DNA of 59,924 nucleotides from Novacetimonas maltaceti (GTDB lineage Bacteria > Pseudomonadota > Alphaproteobacteria > Acetobacterales > Acetobacteraceae), in assembly GCF_002906255.1 (NCBI RefSeq), contig NZ_POTC01000017.1, positions 1-59,924 on the forward strand, in the 5' to 3' direction. The notes beneath the pieces are model-generated. The model was not told where the DNA came from, did not search any database, and saw only the letters and a list, made by a program, of their open reading frames with translations. This document shows positions 27,767 to 36,430 of this stretch, piece by piece. Every line of letters starts with the position of its first letter. Positions within the stretch are counted from its first letter, which is position 1. Made by a program: the position numbers and the translations under genes.

Positions 27767-28312
27767 GTGCAAGGTCTGGTCAACCTCGTCAACGATCTCG
27801 CTCTCGCCATGGCCTGGCTGCTGCCAATGGCCTGCTATATTGCAGCGTGGATTGCCTTCCTGACCGGGGCATGGGGATTATGGCAGCAGCGCCAGCCCCA
27901 GAACCCGTTCGTCGGCCGTCCCTGGGTGCCCTGGATCGGGATTGTCCTTTCCGGCGTCTTTGCCACCTTTGACAGGATACTCACCAAGTCCACCACCTCT
28001 ACCGGTCTCGATACGCAGGTTTCGCTGGGAGCTTCTGTCACCGGCTACACGGAAGCAACGACGGGAAGCGTCATTTCCGGGACAGGCCCAGAGGATGCCA
28101 TCCTGTCAATCGTCAGTGATTTCGCCCTGTTCTTCGAAATGTTCGGCGCCTGGGCGGCGTTCATGGCGGTCGTTGCGTGGAACGCGTCGGCGACCGGAAA
28201 AACAAACCGCTCAAAACTCAGTTGCCTCATCCAGTTCGTTTTCGGCGTGATCCTCCTCAATCCCGTCAAGGAAGCAACCTGGATCCTGAGCCACTGGACA
28301 ATGTCCGGCTAA
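27767..28312 (+). CDS. TraQ-like membrane protein
   Basis: The protein has 181 residues and four likely membrane helices (about 10-35, 48-66, 108-130 and 150-170). It starts with GTG, preceded by AAGGAC. It follows the traP-like gene by 17 bases and matches traQ in order and topology. Sequence similarity of TraQ is weak, so the name rests mostly on position. The IncI order is broken after this gene. Confidence 0.62.
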   Translation: MQGLVNLVNDLALAMAWLLPMACYIAAWIAFLTGAWGLWQQRQPQNPFVGRPWVPWIGIVLSGVFATFDRILTKSTTSTGLDTQVSLGASVTGYTEATTGSVISGTGPEDAILSIVSDFALFFEMFGAWAAFMAVVAWNASATGKTNRSKLSCLIQFVFGVILLNPVKEATWILSHWTMSG

Positions 28313-28393
28313 AATTATGACCCAACCCGTAGCGCTGAGATTGGCCAAGGTTCGATACTTTCTTCCTGCGCCTTTTTTTGATAACCGATAAAC

Positions 28394-28555
28394 ATGATAA
28401 AATTGGGAAATAATAACCCGAAAAAGCGGGGCGCGCGCCATCTGGAGAGATGGCCACATGTGGCCGTGCGCCAGGGCATTAACCGTGCTGGAGCAATCCG
28501 CCGGCTGATCGCAAGGGAACTTGAAGCCGCCGAACGCGATGGCTGGGATGGGTAA
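28394..28555 (+). CDS. Tiny basic protein, first of a three-gene micro-operon
   Basis: A 53-residue frame begins MIKLGNNNPKKRGARHLE and ends ELEAAERDGWDG. It is strongly basic in its first half and acidic at the end, with a helix around AIRRLIARELEAAE. No strong ribosome site is seen, but the next gene starts inside its last codons (8-base overlap), as in translational coupling. It lies between traQ and the BrnTA pair. Unrecognised. Confidence 0.45.
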   Translation: MIKLGNNNPKKRGARHLERWPHVAVRQGINRAGAIRRLIARELEAAERDGWDG

Positions 28556-28781
28556 TCTTGTTCATAACGAACGGACCAAGCTGCGGGCAAACCTGCTGAA
28601 TACCGCTGCGGGATCTTGCCTTTCGCTAGGTGTTCTATCTCCTTTGGCTGCGTCATTTTTTAATCTGACAGCCAACCGCGTTCCTACTCATATCGTTATC
28701 TTGGGAGTCGCTTTCTGGCTGGGAATGGCGTATTTTCTCCATCAGCGGGCACAAGCCGTTTTAGGAGGGCTTCGAGAATGA
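28548..28781 (+). CDS. Small two-helix membrane protein of the micro-operon
   Basis: The protein has 77 residues and starts MGNLVHNERTKLRANLL. Two hydrophobic helices lie at about 22-45 (AAGSCLSLGVLSPLAASFF) and 50-68 (THIVILGVAFWLGMAYFL). The gene overlaps the basic gene before it by 8 bases and the next tiny gene by 4. Similar two-helix proteins accompany small phage or plasmid regulators. Function unknown. Confidence 0.6.
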   Translation: MGNLVHNERTKLRANLLNTAAGSCLSLGVLSPLAASFFNLTANRVPTHIVILGVAFWLGMAYFLHQRAQAVLGGLRE

Positions 28782-28873
28782 CCTTTATGCAGTTCTTCGC
28801 CTTTATTGGCATGCCAATCATCATTGGCGTTCTTGGTTATGGTATTTCTAAAATGCCTATCAAGGATAATTGA
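28778..28873 (+). CDS. Tiny one-helix membrane protein, last of the micro-operon
   Basis: A 31-residue frame (MTFMQFFAFIGMPIIIGVLG and a short Lys/Asp tail) is almost all one membrane helix. AGGAGGG lies eight bases before the ATG, the strongest ribosome site in this part of the window, and the start overlaps the preceding stop as ATGA. Together these make it very likely translated, despite its size. Confidence 0.6.
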   Translation: MTFMQFFAFIGMPIIIGVLGYGISKMPIKDN

Positions 28874-29192
28874 GAGTTTATCGTCAGTTCCAATCAATGG
28901 TTGATCGTATGATACTTGTTTATAATTAGTATAACAGACCCATAAAATTTGAGGTCCATGCAGAAATAAGGGTGTATTCACGTTAATACCTAAACTATTC
29001 TCGATCACTTTCGCTTACTGTTCATATTTTATAGAAATTAAACAAGAAATATTTCATTATTACTAAATATTCGAGCGATTCTGGATAAAGATATATGCCC
29101 CGGATTTTTATGCTATCGGGCATACGAGGTTGATGGTGACCTGTCGAAATGGCTAAAAGTTGCGGGATGCCCGTAGTTTTCACTTTACAGCA
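28874..29192. other. AT-rich intergenic region before the BrnTA pair
   Basis: No gene is seen on either strand. The region is much AT-richer than the transfer genes on both sides, consistent with inserted DNA. It ends at the operator-like palindrome before brnT. Confidence 0.5.
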
Positions 29193-29211
29193 AATACGGT
29201 AATCCCGTATT
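29193..29211 (+). promoter_or_regulatory. Operator-like palindrome before brnT
   Basis: AATACGG-taatc-CCGTATT is a perfect 7-bp inverted repeat ending eight bases before the brnT start. Toxin-antitoxin operons of this kind are usually repressed by the antitoxin binding such a site. Confidence 0.6.
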
Positions 29212-29219
29212 ATCGTCTC

Positions 29220-29492
29220 ATGGATAACAGGTTTGACCCCGCAAAAGACCTCGCCAACCAAAAAAAGCACAAACTGTCTCTGGCCTTTGGCGACCGTATT
29301 TTCGAGGACGATAATCACCTGATCTTGCCCACCATCCGCATTGAGGATGAGGAGGATCGCTACAAAGTGGTTGGCGTCGTGGGCGAGAAGCTGTTCACCG
29401 GTGTGTTTGTCTGGCGGGACGATCTGCCCCGCTTTATTTCCGTGAGAAGGAGCAACAAAGGTGAAGAGAGAGCATATCATTCTGCCTGCTGA
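29220..29492 (+). CDS. brnT: BrnT-like toxin (RelE-fold ribonuclease)
   Basis: The protein has 90 residues. It has the family layout: FDPAKDLANQKKHKLSL at the start, FGDRIFEDD, EEDRYKVVGVVGEKLFTGVFV and RFISVRRSNKGEERAYH at the end. BrnT cuts mRNA and blocks growth when free. The start at 29220 (MDNRFDP) is chosen because it gives the standard N-terminus and sits just after the palindrome; a longer frame from 29160 would cover the operator. It overlaps the antitoxin gene by 32 bases. Confidence 0.85.
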   Translation: MDNRFDPAKDLANQKKHKLSLAFGDRIFEDDNHLILPTIRIEDEEDRYKVVGVVGEKLFTGVFVWRDDLPRFISVRRSNKGEERAYHSAC

Positions 29493-29739
29493 TCCGGCGG
29501 ATTCCGAAGACCGCGCGGTATCCATCGAAGGCATGGAGCGTGGGCAAAGGGCGCGGTTGATCCGTAAAACCCGTAACGATCTCGGTCTGTCTCAGGTCGA
29601 ATTTGCCAGCCGTTTCCGCGTTCCTGTCGGTACATTACGGGACTGGGAGCAGGCACGGGCGATGGCCCCCGACTTCGCTGTAGCCTACGTTCGGGTCATC
29701 GGACGGCACCCCGATCTGGTAGCTCAGGCGGTGGCCTGA
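29461..29739 (+). CDS. HTH antitoxin partner of BrnT
   Basis: The protein has 92 residues. The C-terminal 60 residues form an XRE helix-turn-helix (IRKTRNDLGLSQVEFASRF, then VPVGTLRDWEQ), as in the BrnA-like partners annotated as helix-turn-helix antitoxins; the ribbon-helix-helix BrnA type is not seen. GTG start with AGGAG eight bases upstream. It should bind BrnT and repress the operon through 29193-29211. Confidence 0.82.
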   Translation: MKREHIILPADPADSEDRAVSIEGMERGQRARLIRKTRNDLGLSQVEFASRFRVPVGTLRDWEQARAMAPDFAVAYVRVIGRHPDLVAQAVA

Positions 29740-29926
29740 GCTGCCTTCCCAACCAGCCGGGGATTCAGCCCATCAACCCCAAACGCCGGATAGCCATTTT
29801 TATACCGAAGTCATAGTGTAATGTTCGACAAGGTAGATTTTTTCGGAAAAAACATTCGCAGTCGCATGTTACTGGCCGAAGACTCCTCTGAGGGACATGC
29901 CTCCCTCTTTAACGGAGCCCTTGACC

Positions 29927-30397
29927 ATGAACCTCTCTCGCACAAGCATCCCCGACGCGGCGCGATTGACGCGTCTTGTGACCAAACGGGTCGGATACAG
30001 CCAGCGTGCCGTCACGGCACTTGGCACATTGGCCGTCCCGATCCTCATTGCCAGCCATGCGCTGGCCCAATCCGCAACCGGCAGCGCAAACGGTATCGGG
30101 GCCCAGATGCAGGCCACCGCCCAGGAGGGGCTGACAGCGGGCGGCTTTGTCGCTGCAGCATGCATGTATGTCGCTGCCTTCATCTGCTTCATCGGCGGCG
30201 TATGGGCGGCCTGGCAGAGCCGCAACGAACAGAACCGTTCGCCCGGAAAGGTCGGTATGGCAATCGCCGGCATCGTGCTGTGCGGTCTTTTCGCAACGGG
30301 TCCGCAGTGGATCAACAAGGCTGCCAACACCGCGTCCGGTGGCTCGGCAACCGTTGGTACGCAGGCTCAGGCCTATCAGTTCACGAGCGGCGGCTAG
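29927..30397 (+). CDS. TraR-like membrane protein
   Basis: The protein has 156 residues with membrane segments near 33-50 (TALGTLAVPILIASHALA), 75-102 and 115-132. It resumes the transfer order after the cargo: TraQ-R is adjacent in IncI. ATG at 29927 is preferred to 29897 because ACGGAG lies upstream. The central AACMYVAAFICFIGGVWAAW helix resembles one in the TraQ-like protein, so the two may be paralogues. Name by position. Confidence 0.6.
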   Translation: MNLSRTSIPDAARLTRLVTKRVGYSQRAVTALGTLAVPILIASHALAQSATGSANGIGAQMQATAQEGLTAGGFVAAACMYVAAFICFIGGVWAAWQSRNEQNRSPGKVGMAIAGIVLCGLFATGPQWINKAANTASGGSATVGTQAQAYQFTSGG

Positions 30398-30410
30398 GAA
30401 CCCGATCGCA

Positions 30411-31073
30411 ATGGCCCGTCTCACCCAGTCTTTCCGGCTGCTGCCGCGCCCATGGGATCCGTCAGCGCCAGGCGCCAGGAAGATGGGTGAGCCGGGCCTT
30501 TTCACATGTGCCTGCTGCGGCCTGATAACGCCTGGTCGCAGGTTTCCATGGCATGGTGACGGACCCGGGCCTGTCTGCGCCTTATGCAACATCCTGCAGG
30601 ATCCGACCCGTCCGGCCATTGAACGCGAAGCCGTCCTGATATGGTGGCCGAAACTGCCGCAGACCCGCATCATGACCCTGACCCGCTGCGCGCATCAGGC
30701 CCTCATGCAGACGCTCGGCAATGGGCCAAACGGACAGGATTCCGTCTGGTATCGTGCAATGGACGCGATCGCGTCAGGGTCGGATACCGCGATGATGCCT
30801 GCGCAATGCAAAAGCGCTCTCGCTGTGCTCCGCGCTCTGCATGCGCGAACGACCGAAGCCCGGCGGCGGCTGGAGACAACCTCTCCCCGACTGCTGGCGA
30901 CTGCCCTGCTGATGGCGAACCGGGCGGACCCGCAGATCAATGAAAGCGCGACCACCCTGATGGACGGCATCCGGCTCTTCCCCCTGGGCCGTCTCTACAA
31001 CGGCCCCACCGACATCTACCCGGCGCTCGTCAGGGAATGGCTTGATGCCGATCCCCAACCGGTCATGACATGA
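30411..31073 (+). CDS. dotN: DotN/IcmJ/TraT-like zinc protein of the coupling complex
   Basis: The protein has 220 residues. The segment FTCACCGLITPG with a second pair CALCNILQDP forms a CxxC-x-CxxC zinc site, as in DotN, which binds DotL and helps recruit substrates in Legionella. C-terminal helices follow (FPLGRLYNGPTDIYPALV). The ATG at 30411 is 13 bases after the TraR-like stop. The order DotN then DotO (IcmJ-IcmB) is conserved in type IVB systems. Confidence 0.8.
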   Translation: MARLTQSFRLLPRPWDPSAPGARKMGEPGLFTCACCGLITPGRRFPWHGDGPGPVCALCNILQDPTRPAIEREAVLIWWPKLPQTRIMTLTRCAHQALMQTLGNGPNGQDSVWYRAMDAIASGSDTAMMPAQCKSALAVLRALHARTTEARRRLETTSPRLLATALLMANRADPQINESATTLMDGIRLFPLGRLYNGPTDIYPALVREWLDADPQPVMT

Positions 31074-31086
31074 CAGGATCACATCA

Positions 31087-34000
31087 ATGGGCGGTATTCT
31101 TTCCAGTCTGCTGGCCGGCATCAGCCTCGGGCTGCGCCAGCCCCTTGCCTCATTCTGCGATGTGGAAAGTACGCACGGGGACCATCTCATCACCAAACGC
31201 GGTGAATATGTCTCCGTACTGCGCATCAATGGCCTGCGTCGCATGTGCACGCGGCAGGAAGTGGAAGCACTCGCCGAGCAGCAGCGTATAGAATTGCAGG
31301 GTCTCCTTGAAGAACGTGGCCATGCCATCGTGGGATGGTATATTTCCGATCCCGAGCGCTCAGGTATCGAGATTGACCGCCTGAGCCTCAATGGTTGCCG
31401 GTCCATAGCCCGACAGATCGGAGCGGACCTTTCGGACGTCATCGAAGAGAGGCGCCGGCGCTGGCCAAACGTCATGCGCTGGGAGGCCACCTGTTACGTC
31501 CTGTGGACCCGGCCCAGCGTGCTGACACGTGAGGACCGCAAACAGGTGGCAGAGGAGCGCCGGACCCTTGCCTCCCAATTTCCCCGCGTGGGCAATACCC
31601 AACGTTTTGCCCTGCGCTCCGATATCATGGCTGCCCGCCATGAATCGTTCATTTCACGCGTCCAGGCCGCCTTGCAGGGGTTCGACATTTCCTGCGAATT
31701 CCTCGGTCCACATCAGGCATTGCAGGTCGCGCGCGAAGCGACCTATCGTGAAACGGCGGGCTCCGCCTGGAAACCGACCCTACTGGGTGACCGGGTCATG
31801 CCACGGCTTCCGGATGATCTGGATGATCCGCAGCCACACCCGCAGGGCCTGCTCTGGCCGGCGATCCGGGACCAGATCTTCAATGCCGACGCCGAAACGA
31901 AAGGCGGGCAGCTCGTGACCGTGGGGGATTATACATACGCCCCGGTCGACATGACAATTGGCCCAGAGGATCCGCGCCCGTTTTCCGAACTCTCCAGCGT
32001 GCTCGGCCGCAAGAGACTGCCATGGCGCAGCGCCATGATCCTGGAGGGCGGTGGCCGCGCCGCCTTCGGCTTCAAGGAAGCCGGAGCCGGGTTTCTGGCG
32101 ATGTTCCCCGGAAATAGCGACATTCGACGGGCGTTTGCTGCACTCAAGCTGGAGCGCCAGAAAAACAACCATAATTCCGTGCGGATGCGCATGACCGCCA
32201 CAACCTGGGCTCCGGTTGGAGCAGAGGCGAAGCTGCGACGGCAGGCGTCGGACCTCTCCCAGGCGATTGATGCGTGGGGCAACAGCAAGACAACTCGGAT
32301 TTCGGGCGATCCGCTGGAAGCGGCCATGGGTTCTGTCCCTGCCCTGGCGCTCGGTTCGACTGCGACCTCATCGCTCGCCCTTGTCGGTGACGCGTTCTCC
32401 ATGATGCCGTGGGCACGCAGTGCATCACCGTGGCAGAGAGGATCCATCCTCTTCCGCAAGCCCGATGGTTCAATCTGGCCCTACGATCCGACCGGGGGCG
32501 GGCTACGCCCATCCGTCGTAGACATTATCGTAGCCCCGCCTGGCGGCGGAAAATCCGTTCTGGCCAATACCATTCTGCTGGGCTTGATCCTCAGCAGCGC
32601 CGCGATCAGCAGCCACGGCACGAAGCTCCCCTATATCGGCAAGCTCGATATCGGGCCGTCCTCGCGCGGACTGATCGAGATGCTGCGCAACGCGCTTGGC
32701 CTCGAACGCCAGCACGAGGCGGTTTACGTCAAAATGCAGGCAATCCCGGGCTTCGAGGTCAATGTCTTCGATACCCAGGTTGGGCTGGAATATCCCCTGC
32801 CACTCGAGCGCGTCTTCCTGCAGAATTTCATCTCGCTTCTTGCCACGCCGCTGGATGGCAGGCCGTGGGAAGGCATGGACCATCTGGTAGAGGACGTGAT
32901 CGATGAAGCCTACCGCCTCTGTACCGGGGTGCAGGGGGGCACGCCCAAAATCTACACCCCAGGGATCGAGCCCGACGTCGATGCCGCAATAACATCGCTG
33001 GGCATCAGCCTGCCCCACCATGCGGGAGAGGACGATCCGACATGGTGGCGGGATGTCGTCGATGCCCTTGTCAATTTCAGGGAATACCGCCTTGCAGGTT
33101 TTGCCCAGCGCCATGCCGTACCGGTCCTGCAGGATCTGCTGATTGCGGCCCGCAGCCCGGAAATCGAAAAACGCTATTCCAAGATCACCTTGGAAACCGG
33201 TGAAAGCCTGATCGACACGTTTGATCGCTACATCATGAACGTGATCAAGAATTTTCCCATGCTGGCGTCCCCGACAAGGCTGGATATGGGGGACGCGCGC
33301 GTGATCGTCCTCGATCTTGCCGAGGTTGCACCATCCGGCTCTCCCGCGGCCAACCGCCAGACAGCGCTCATGTATATGCTTGGCCGCCACATTCTGGCCC
33401 GGAATTTCTTTCTCCATCCCGATTATGCGGACGACCCGCATATGCCCCCGTCCATGCGGGACTATCATCTCGCCCGCTTCACTGAGATGTATGAAACGAC
33501 GAAGCGTGTCGACTTCGATGAGTGGCACCGTACCGAACCAGCGCCCCAGGTAGACAAGCAGGCTGTCCGCGACGGCCGCGAGGGGCGCAAGCACAACGTC
33601 CAGCTCGCCTTCATTTCACAGAACCATACCGATTTCAGCGAGGACCTCTACAAGATATCAACCGCCCGATGGGTCCTCAAATGCGGTGATCAGGAGACGG
33701 CAGACAGCCTTATCCGACGCTTCAAGCTGTCCGATGCCAGCGCCTATGTCATCCGCAACGCGCTGCCGGGTCCGGGAAAGAATGGTGCGCCGTTCTTCGT
33801 GGACATGTCGGCCGGAGAAGCAAAGTATGAACAGCTTCTGGTGAACGTCCTGGGGCCAATCGAACTCTGGTCTTTCTCGACGACGCCTGGCGACACGGCG
33901 CTCCGTTCGCGCCTTTACAAACGGATCCACTTTGCCCGCGCCCTGCGGATGCTCGCCACCGTATTTCCCTCGGGAACAGCAAATAGCGAAATCGAACGCA

Positions 34001-34170
34001 GAAAAAGCGAGCGCATGAATGTTTTTGGTCTCGCGACCGATGAAGCATTTGCCGGCGTTCTGGACGAACTGGCGGATGAGATCGTGGAAGGTAGAGGCGT
34101 GGCCGCAGGATTGTATGAAACCCTGCGCGCCATTGATGAACAATCGGAACTCGAATTTACCACTGGGTAG
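31087..34170 (+). CDS. dotO: DotO/IcmB/TraU ATPase
   Basis: This VirB4-like ATPase powers the type IVB machine from the inner face of the membrane. The protein has 1027 residues, near the usual length. Walker A is IVAPPGGGKSVLANT at about 480-494; an aspartate-rich Walker B-like VIVLDLAEVAP lies at about 737-748; the IGPSSRGLIEML stretch also fits. The first 380 residues are the non-catalytic VirB4 N-domain (RRWPNVMRWEATCYVLWTR). In IncI this gene is the last of the M-U set that precedes traV. Confidence 0.92.
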   Translation: MGGILSSLLAGISLGLRQPLASFCDVESTHGDHLITKRGEYVSVLRINGLRRMCTRQEVEALAEQQRIELQGLLEERGHAIVGWYISDPERSGIEIDRLSLNGCRSIARQIGADLSDVIEERRRRWPNVMRWEATCYVLWTRPSVLTREDRKQVAEERRTLASQFPRVGNTQRFALRSDIMAARHESFISRVQAALQGFDISCEFLGPHQALQVAREATYRETAGSAWKPTLLGDRVMPRLPDDLDDPQPHPQGLLWPAIRDQIFNADAETKGGQLVTVGDYTYAPVDMTIGPEDPRPFSELSSVLGRKRLPWRSAMILEGGGRAAFGFKEAGAGFLAMFPGNSDIRRAFAALKLERQKNNHNSVRMRMTATTWAPVGAEAKLRRQASDLSQAIDAWGNSKTTRISGDPLEAAMGSVPALALGSTATSSLALVGDAFSMMPWARSASPWQRGSILFRKPDGSIWPYDPTGGGLRPSVVDIIVAPPGGGKSVLANTILLGLILSSAAISSHGTKLPYIGKLDIGPSSRGLIEMLRNALGLERQHEAVYVKMQAIPGFEVNVFDTQVGLEYPLPLERVFLQNFISLLATPLDGRPWEGMDHLVEDVIDEAYRLCTGVQGGTPKIYTPGIEPDVDAAITSLGISLPHHAGEDDPTWWRDVVDALVNFREYRLAGFAQRHAVPVLQDLLIAARSPEIEKRYSKITLETGESLIDTFDRYIMNVIKNFPMLASPTRLDMGDARVIVLDLAEVAPSGSPAANRQTALMYMLGRHILARNFFLHPDYADDPHMPPSMRDYHLARFTEMYETTKRVDFDEWHRTEPAPQVDKQAVRDGREGRKHNVQLAFISQNHTDFSEDLYKISTARWVLKCGDQETADSLIRRFKLSDASAYVIRNALPGPGKNGAPFFVDMSAGEAKYEQLLVNVLGPIELWSFSTTPGDTALRSRLYKRIHFARALRMLATVFPSGTANSEIERRKSERMNVFGLATDEAFAGVLDELADEIVEGRGVAAGLYETLRAIDEQSELEFTTG

Positions 34171-34173
34171 AAA

Positions 34174-34265
34174 GTGACCGATATTCGCCTGACTGCCTCA
34201 CGTCTTGAATGTTACAGCGATGTTGAAGCAAACGCCGATTACGATATTGGCGCTGAAATCAGGCA
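34174..34265 (+). pseudogene. Truncated start of a gene after dotO
   Basis: A GTG three bases after the dotO stop begins a frame reading MTDIRLTASRLECYSDVEA and then ADYDIGAEIRHQNEA. At about 34260 the sequence enters the HipB-like remnant on the other strand. It is probably the cut-off 5' end of the next transfer gene (traV position), lost when the cargo island came in. No family can be named. Confidence 0.4.
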
Positions 34266-34535
34266 TCAGAACGAAGCACCGTCCAGATCAATAACACCCG
34301 TTCTCCCATGCGCGGCCTTATCCTTGTCCTGCTGCCTGCGTAACGTGGTCGCGGAAGCTCGGCCTCGACGAGGCTGACGTTCAGCAGTCAACGCCAGTCC
34401 CAGATCGTCCATGCGGATATCAATCAGGTCGGCCAGAGTGCCGATCCCAACACCGGAATCTCCCTTTTCCAGGCGCGCGCCACGAAGGTCATGGCCAAGT
34501 TGTTCAAGAGCCAAGCGAAATTTGGGTGAGCCCAT
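34266..34535 (-). pseudogene. HipB-like XRE antitoxin remnant
   Basis: A frame of 89 residues keeps the family's start (LEQLGHDLRGARL), the end of the helix-turn-helix (EKGDSGVGIGTLADLIDIR) and the tail (LGLALTAERQPRRGR), as in XRE partners of HipA-like kinases. The middle of the helix-turn-helix, about 30 residues, is missing, and no hipA follows, so it is a scar with an internal deletion. Confidence 0.5.
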
Positions 34536-34921
34536 GACTATAATTCATATCTGACATACAACACGCCTTATACCGTCATATATGACCTTCTGCGAACTCT
34601 GGCACCCGCCTTTTACGGCACCCTTCCTACCAGCAGTCGGCTCCTCGCGTAGAAAACGGTGTTCGCACTCCCCGCCATAGTGCAGGTGCGTATAAAAAAG
34701 AGCGCAGATCCGCCCCCCTGCTTCGGGCGCAGCATCGGTCTTCAAGGTACCAAATTTGCCTTCAATGCTGCCCCAGGCCCTGTTCGTTCCCATGTTGCCC
34801 AAAGCCCTTACGCGTGCCTCAATCGACTTCGAACTCGCCACCTCACAAGTGGTGTTAGGCGTCGCCTGCTGCATCACCCGTCACGGAACGATCACCGCTA
34901 CTCACCATCATTGACTAGGTA
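34536..34921. other. Intergenic stretch before the RES/Xre operon
   Basis: No gene is recognised. Short frames on both strands have no motif or ribosome site. The last 60 bases become AT-rich and lead into the operator and ribosome site of the next operon. Confidence 0.45.
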
Positions 34922-34961
34922 GGATATCTATATATATATCTATCTATCATATCCCAGGAGG
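34922..34961 (+). promoter_or_regulatory. Operator-like repeat and strong ribosome site of the RES/Xre operon
   Basis: GGATAT at 34922 pairs with ATATCC ending at 34954 around a TA-rich core with repeated CTAT steps, a likely autorepression site. AGGAGG at 34956-34961 lies five bases before the ATG at 34967 and decides that start. Confidence 0.55.
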
Positions 34962-34966
34962 AAATC

Positions 34967-35650
34967 ATGGTCGCAGTCCCAAATCGAGAAATCACGAACA
35001 CCGGCATTAAGCCGATAACTGGCTCTGTTCGTGAAATTCGCGAAAGTCTGCAGGATACAGACAACAATCAATTCGTTGTGTTTCAACTTGCACATGCCAA
35101 TAAAAGCACCGCATCGGCATTTGCAGAGGCCGTTCGGCTTATTGCTCCCCTGATCATTGATCGGCTTGCCATTCATAAAACAGCGACCCTCAAGAAGCTT
35201 GTTGATGCACTTGTTCCGGCTGCGTCTCCTCCCGAGCACCTCATTACTGAGGCACGCATGAACGCAGATGCTCGGCAAACGGTTCTTGAGAGCGCAGAGT
35301 GGATCAGCGCTGTTCGACTATCTGAAATTGCAGGTTTCAAAGGCCAAAATGCCAGCGCCCAGCCAAACAAATGGAAACGCGAAGGAAAAGTTTTTGCTTT
35401 GCGACATGACGGGAATGATCTGTATCCGGCGTATGCACTCGACCGCGACATGCAATACCGCCCAATCAAGGGACTTGTCCCAATTCTAAAGGTGTTCAAA
35501 GGCAAACTGGATGCATGGGACATTGCAATCTGGTTTGCGTCAGCAAACAGCTTTCTTGGCGGCACGGCTCCTAAGGATTTACTTAAAAGTGCGCCAGAGC
35601 GCGTCTTAGCGGCAGCAGAAGACGAAATTGCAGGTGTGCTCCATGGTTAA
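34967..35650 (+). CDS. Xre/MbcA/ParS-type antitoxin of a RES toxin
   Basis: The protein has 227 residues. The N-terminal part is helical and includes a SVREIRESLQD segment; the middle (EWISAVRLSEIAGFKGQNAS) looks like a DNA-binding helix pair; the end (LKVFKGKLDAWDIAIWFASAN, then LGGTAPKDLLKSAPERVLAAA) is the toxin-binding domain of the Xre-MbcA-ParS type. It should mask the RES active site and repress the operon. The stop overlaps the toxin start by eight bases. Confidence 0.82.
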   Translation: MVAVPNREITNTGIKPITGSVREIRESLQDTDNNQFVVFQLAHANKSTASAFAEAVRLIAPLIIDRLAIHKTATLKKLVDALVPAASPPEHLITEARMNADARQTVLESAEWISAVRLSEIAGFKGQNASAQPNKWKREGKVFALRHDGNDLYPAYALDRDMQYRPIKGLVPILKVFKGKLDAWDIAIWFASANSFLGGTAPKDLLKSAPERVLAAAEDEIAGVLHG

Positions 35651-36428
35651 ACCGAGGCGGCCAACTCAGCCAAAGTCTCGTAGCACCGCGCATTCCGGTA
35701 CAACGAAGATATCCACATCTCGCGCAAAACCGAAGACGACAGAGTCACCGTCGACCCCGCCTGTCGCCGTCACAGCAACGTCCCGCACAATCGCGCGTCC
35801 CCCTCCAGACCTTAATGCTCTCGTAAAAAAAACGATTTGGTCGGCAGACAAGACAATCCACCGCATCCATCCTGAGACTTACGGAGCAAATACGTTCAAT
35901 CCTGGTCCCCAAGGAAATGCCCGATTTAGCCCGATCATTGATGCAAATGGTATATCCATTCCGACCATTTATGGCGGCACGACGTTAGAATGTGCAGCCA
36001 TGGAGACCGTCTTCCATGATGTTCCCCATGAGCCAGGACTGAAGACCGTTGCAAAGCGAAAGCTAAAGAACCATCAATATTCACAACTTCAGTCCTCGAC
36101 TGACCTCACGCTTGCAGATCTTAGCAGCACAGCCTTGCGCAAGCTCGGTATTCCACGTGTTGATCTCATTGAGACTGATAAGGATATATATCCTCAAACG
36201 CGCAAGTGGGCCGAAGCCATTCACGCTCAGTGCCCAGACGTTCAAGGTTTAGAGTGGGTGTCGCGTCAGGACGACCGTGCGCGCGCTATCATCCTATTTG
36301 GAGATCGCTTGCCACCAGATCCATTGAGCAGTATTGCACCTTCGGTCGATATCGTGGAAAATGAAGACACTTATGCGGCTCTAGTCGAGTTAGCCGAGAC
36401 CATCGGTGTCCAGATCACTGGGAAGTAA
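35643..36428 (+). CDS. RES-domain toxin (NAD+ phosphorylase type)
   Basis: RES toxins deplete NAD+ and stop growth or infection. The protein has 261 residues: a basic, Ser/Thr-rich N-terminal extension of about 55 residues, then the RES fold with IHRIHPETYGANTFNPG (Arg74 region), GNARFSP, YGGTTLECAAMETVFHD (Glu117 or Glu121) and YSQLQSSTDLTLADL. The N-terminal extension is unusual. The start at 35643 is chosen because it overlaps the antitoxin stop by eight bases. AT-rich codon use sets the pair apart from the flanking transfer genes. Confidence 0.85.
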   Translation: MVKPRRPTQPKSRSTAHSGTTKISTSRAKPKTTESPSTPPVAVTATSRTIARPPPDLNALVKKTIWSADKTIHRIHPETYGANTFNPGPQGNARFSPIIDANGISIPTIYGGTTLECAAMETVFHDVPHEPGLKTVAKRKLKNHQYSQLQSSTDLTLADLSSTALRKLGIPRVDLIETDKDIYPQTRKWAEAIHAQCPDVQGLEWVSRQDDRARAIILFGDRLPPDPLSSIAPSVDIVENEDTYAALVELAETIGVQITGK

Positions 36429-36430
36429 TA

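Noticed and set aside
32503-33594. 363-codon minus-strand frame inside dotO
   Set aside because: It lies opposite the conserved ATPase domain and has no family features.
34545-34877. 110-codon minus-strand frame before the RES/Xre operon
   Set aside because: No ribosome site, no motif and unusual composition; listed as a gap.
34922-34954. Short CTAT and TA repeats as a CRISPR or iteron array
   Set aside because: Only a few 4-base steps with no regular spacers; they are explained as an AT-rich operator.
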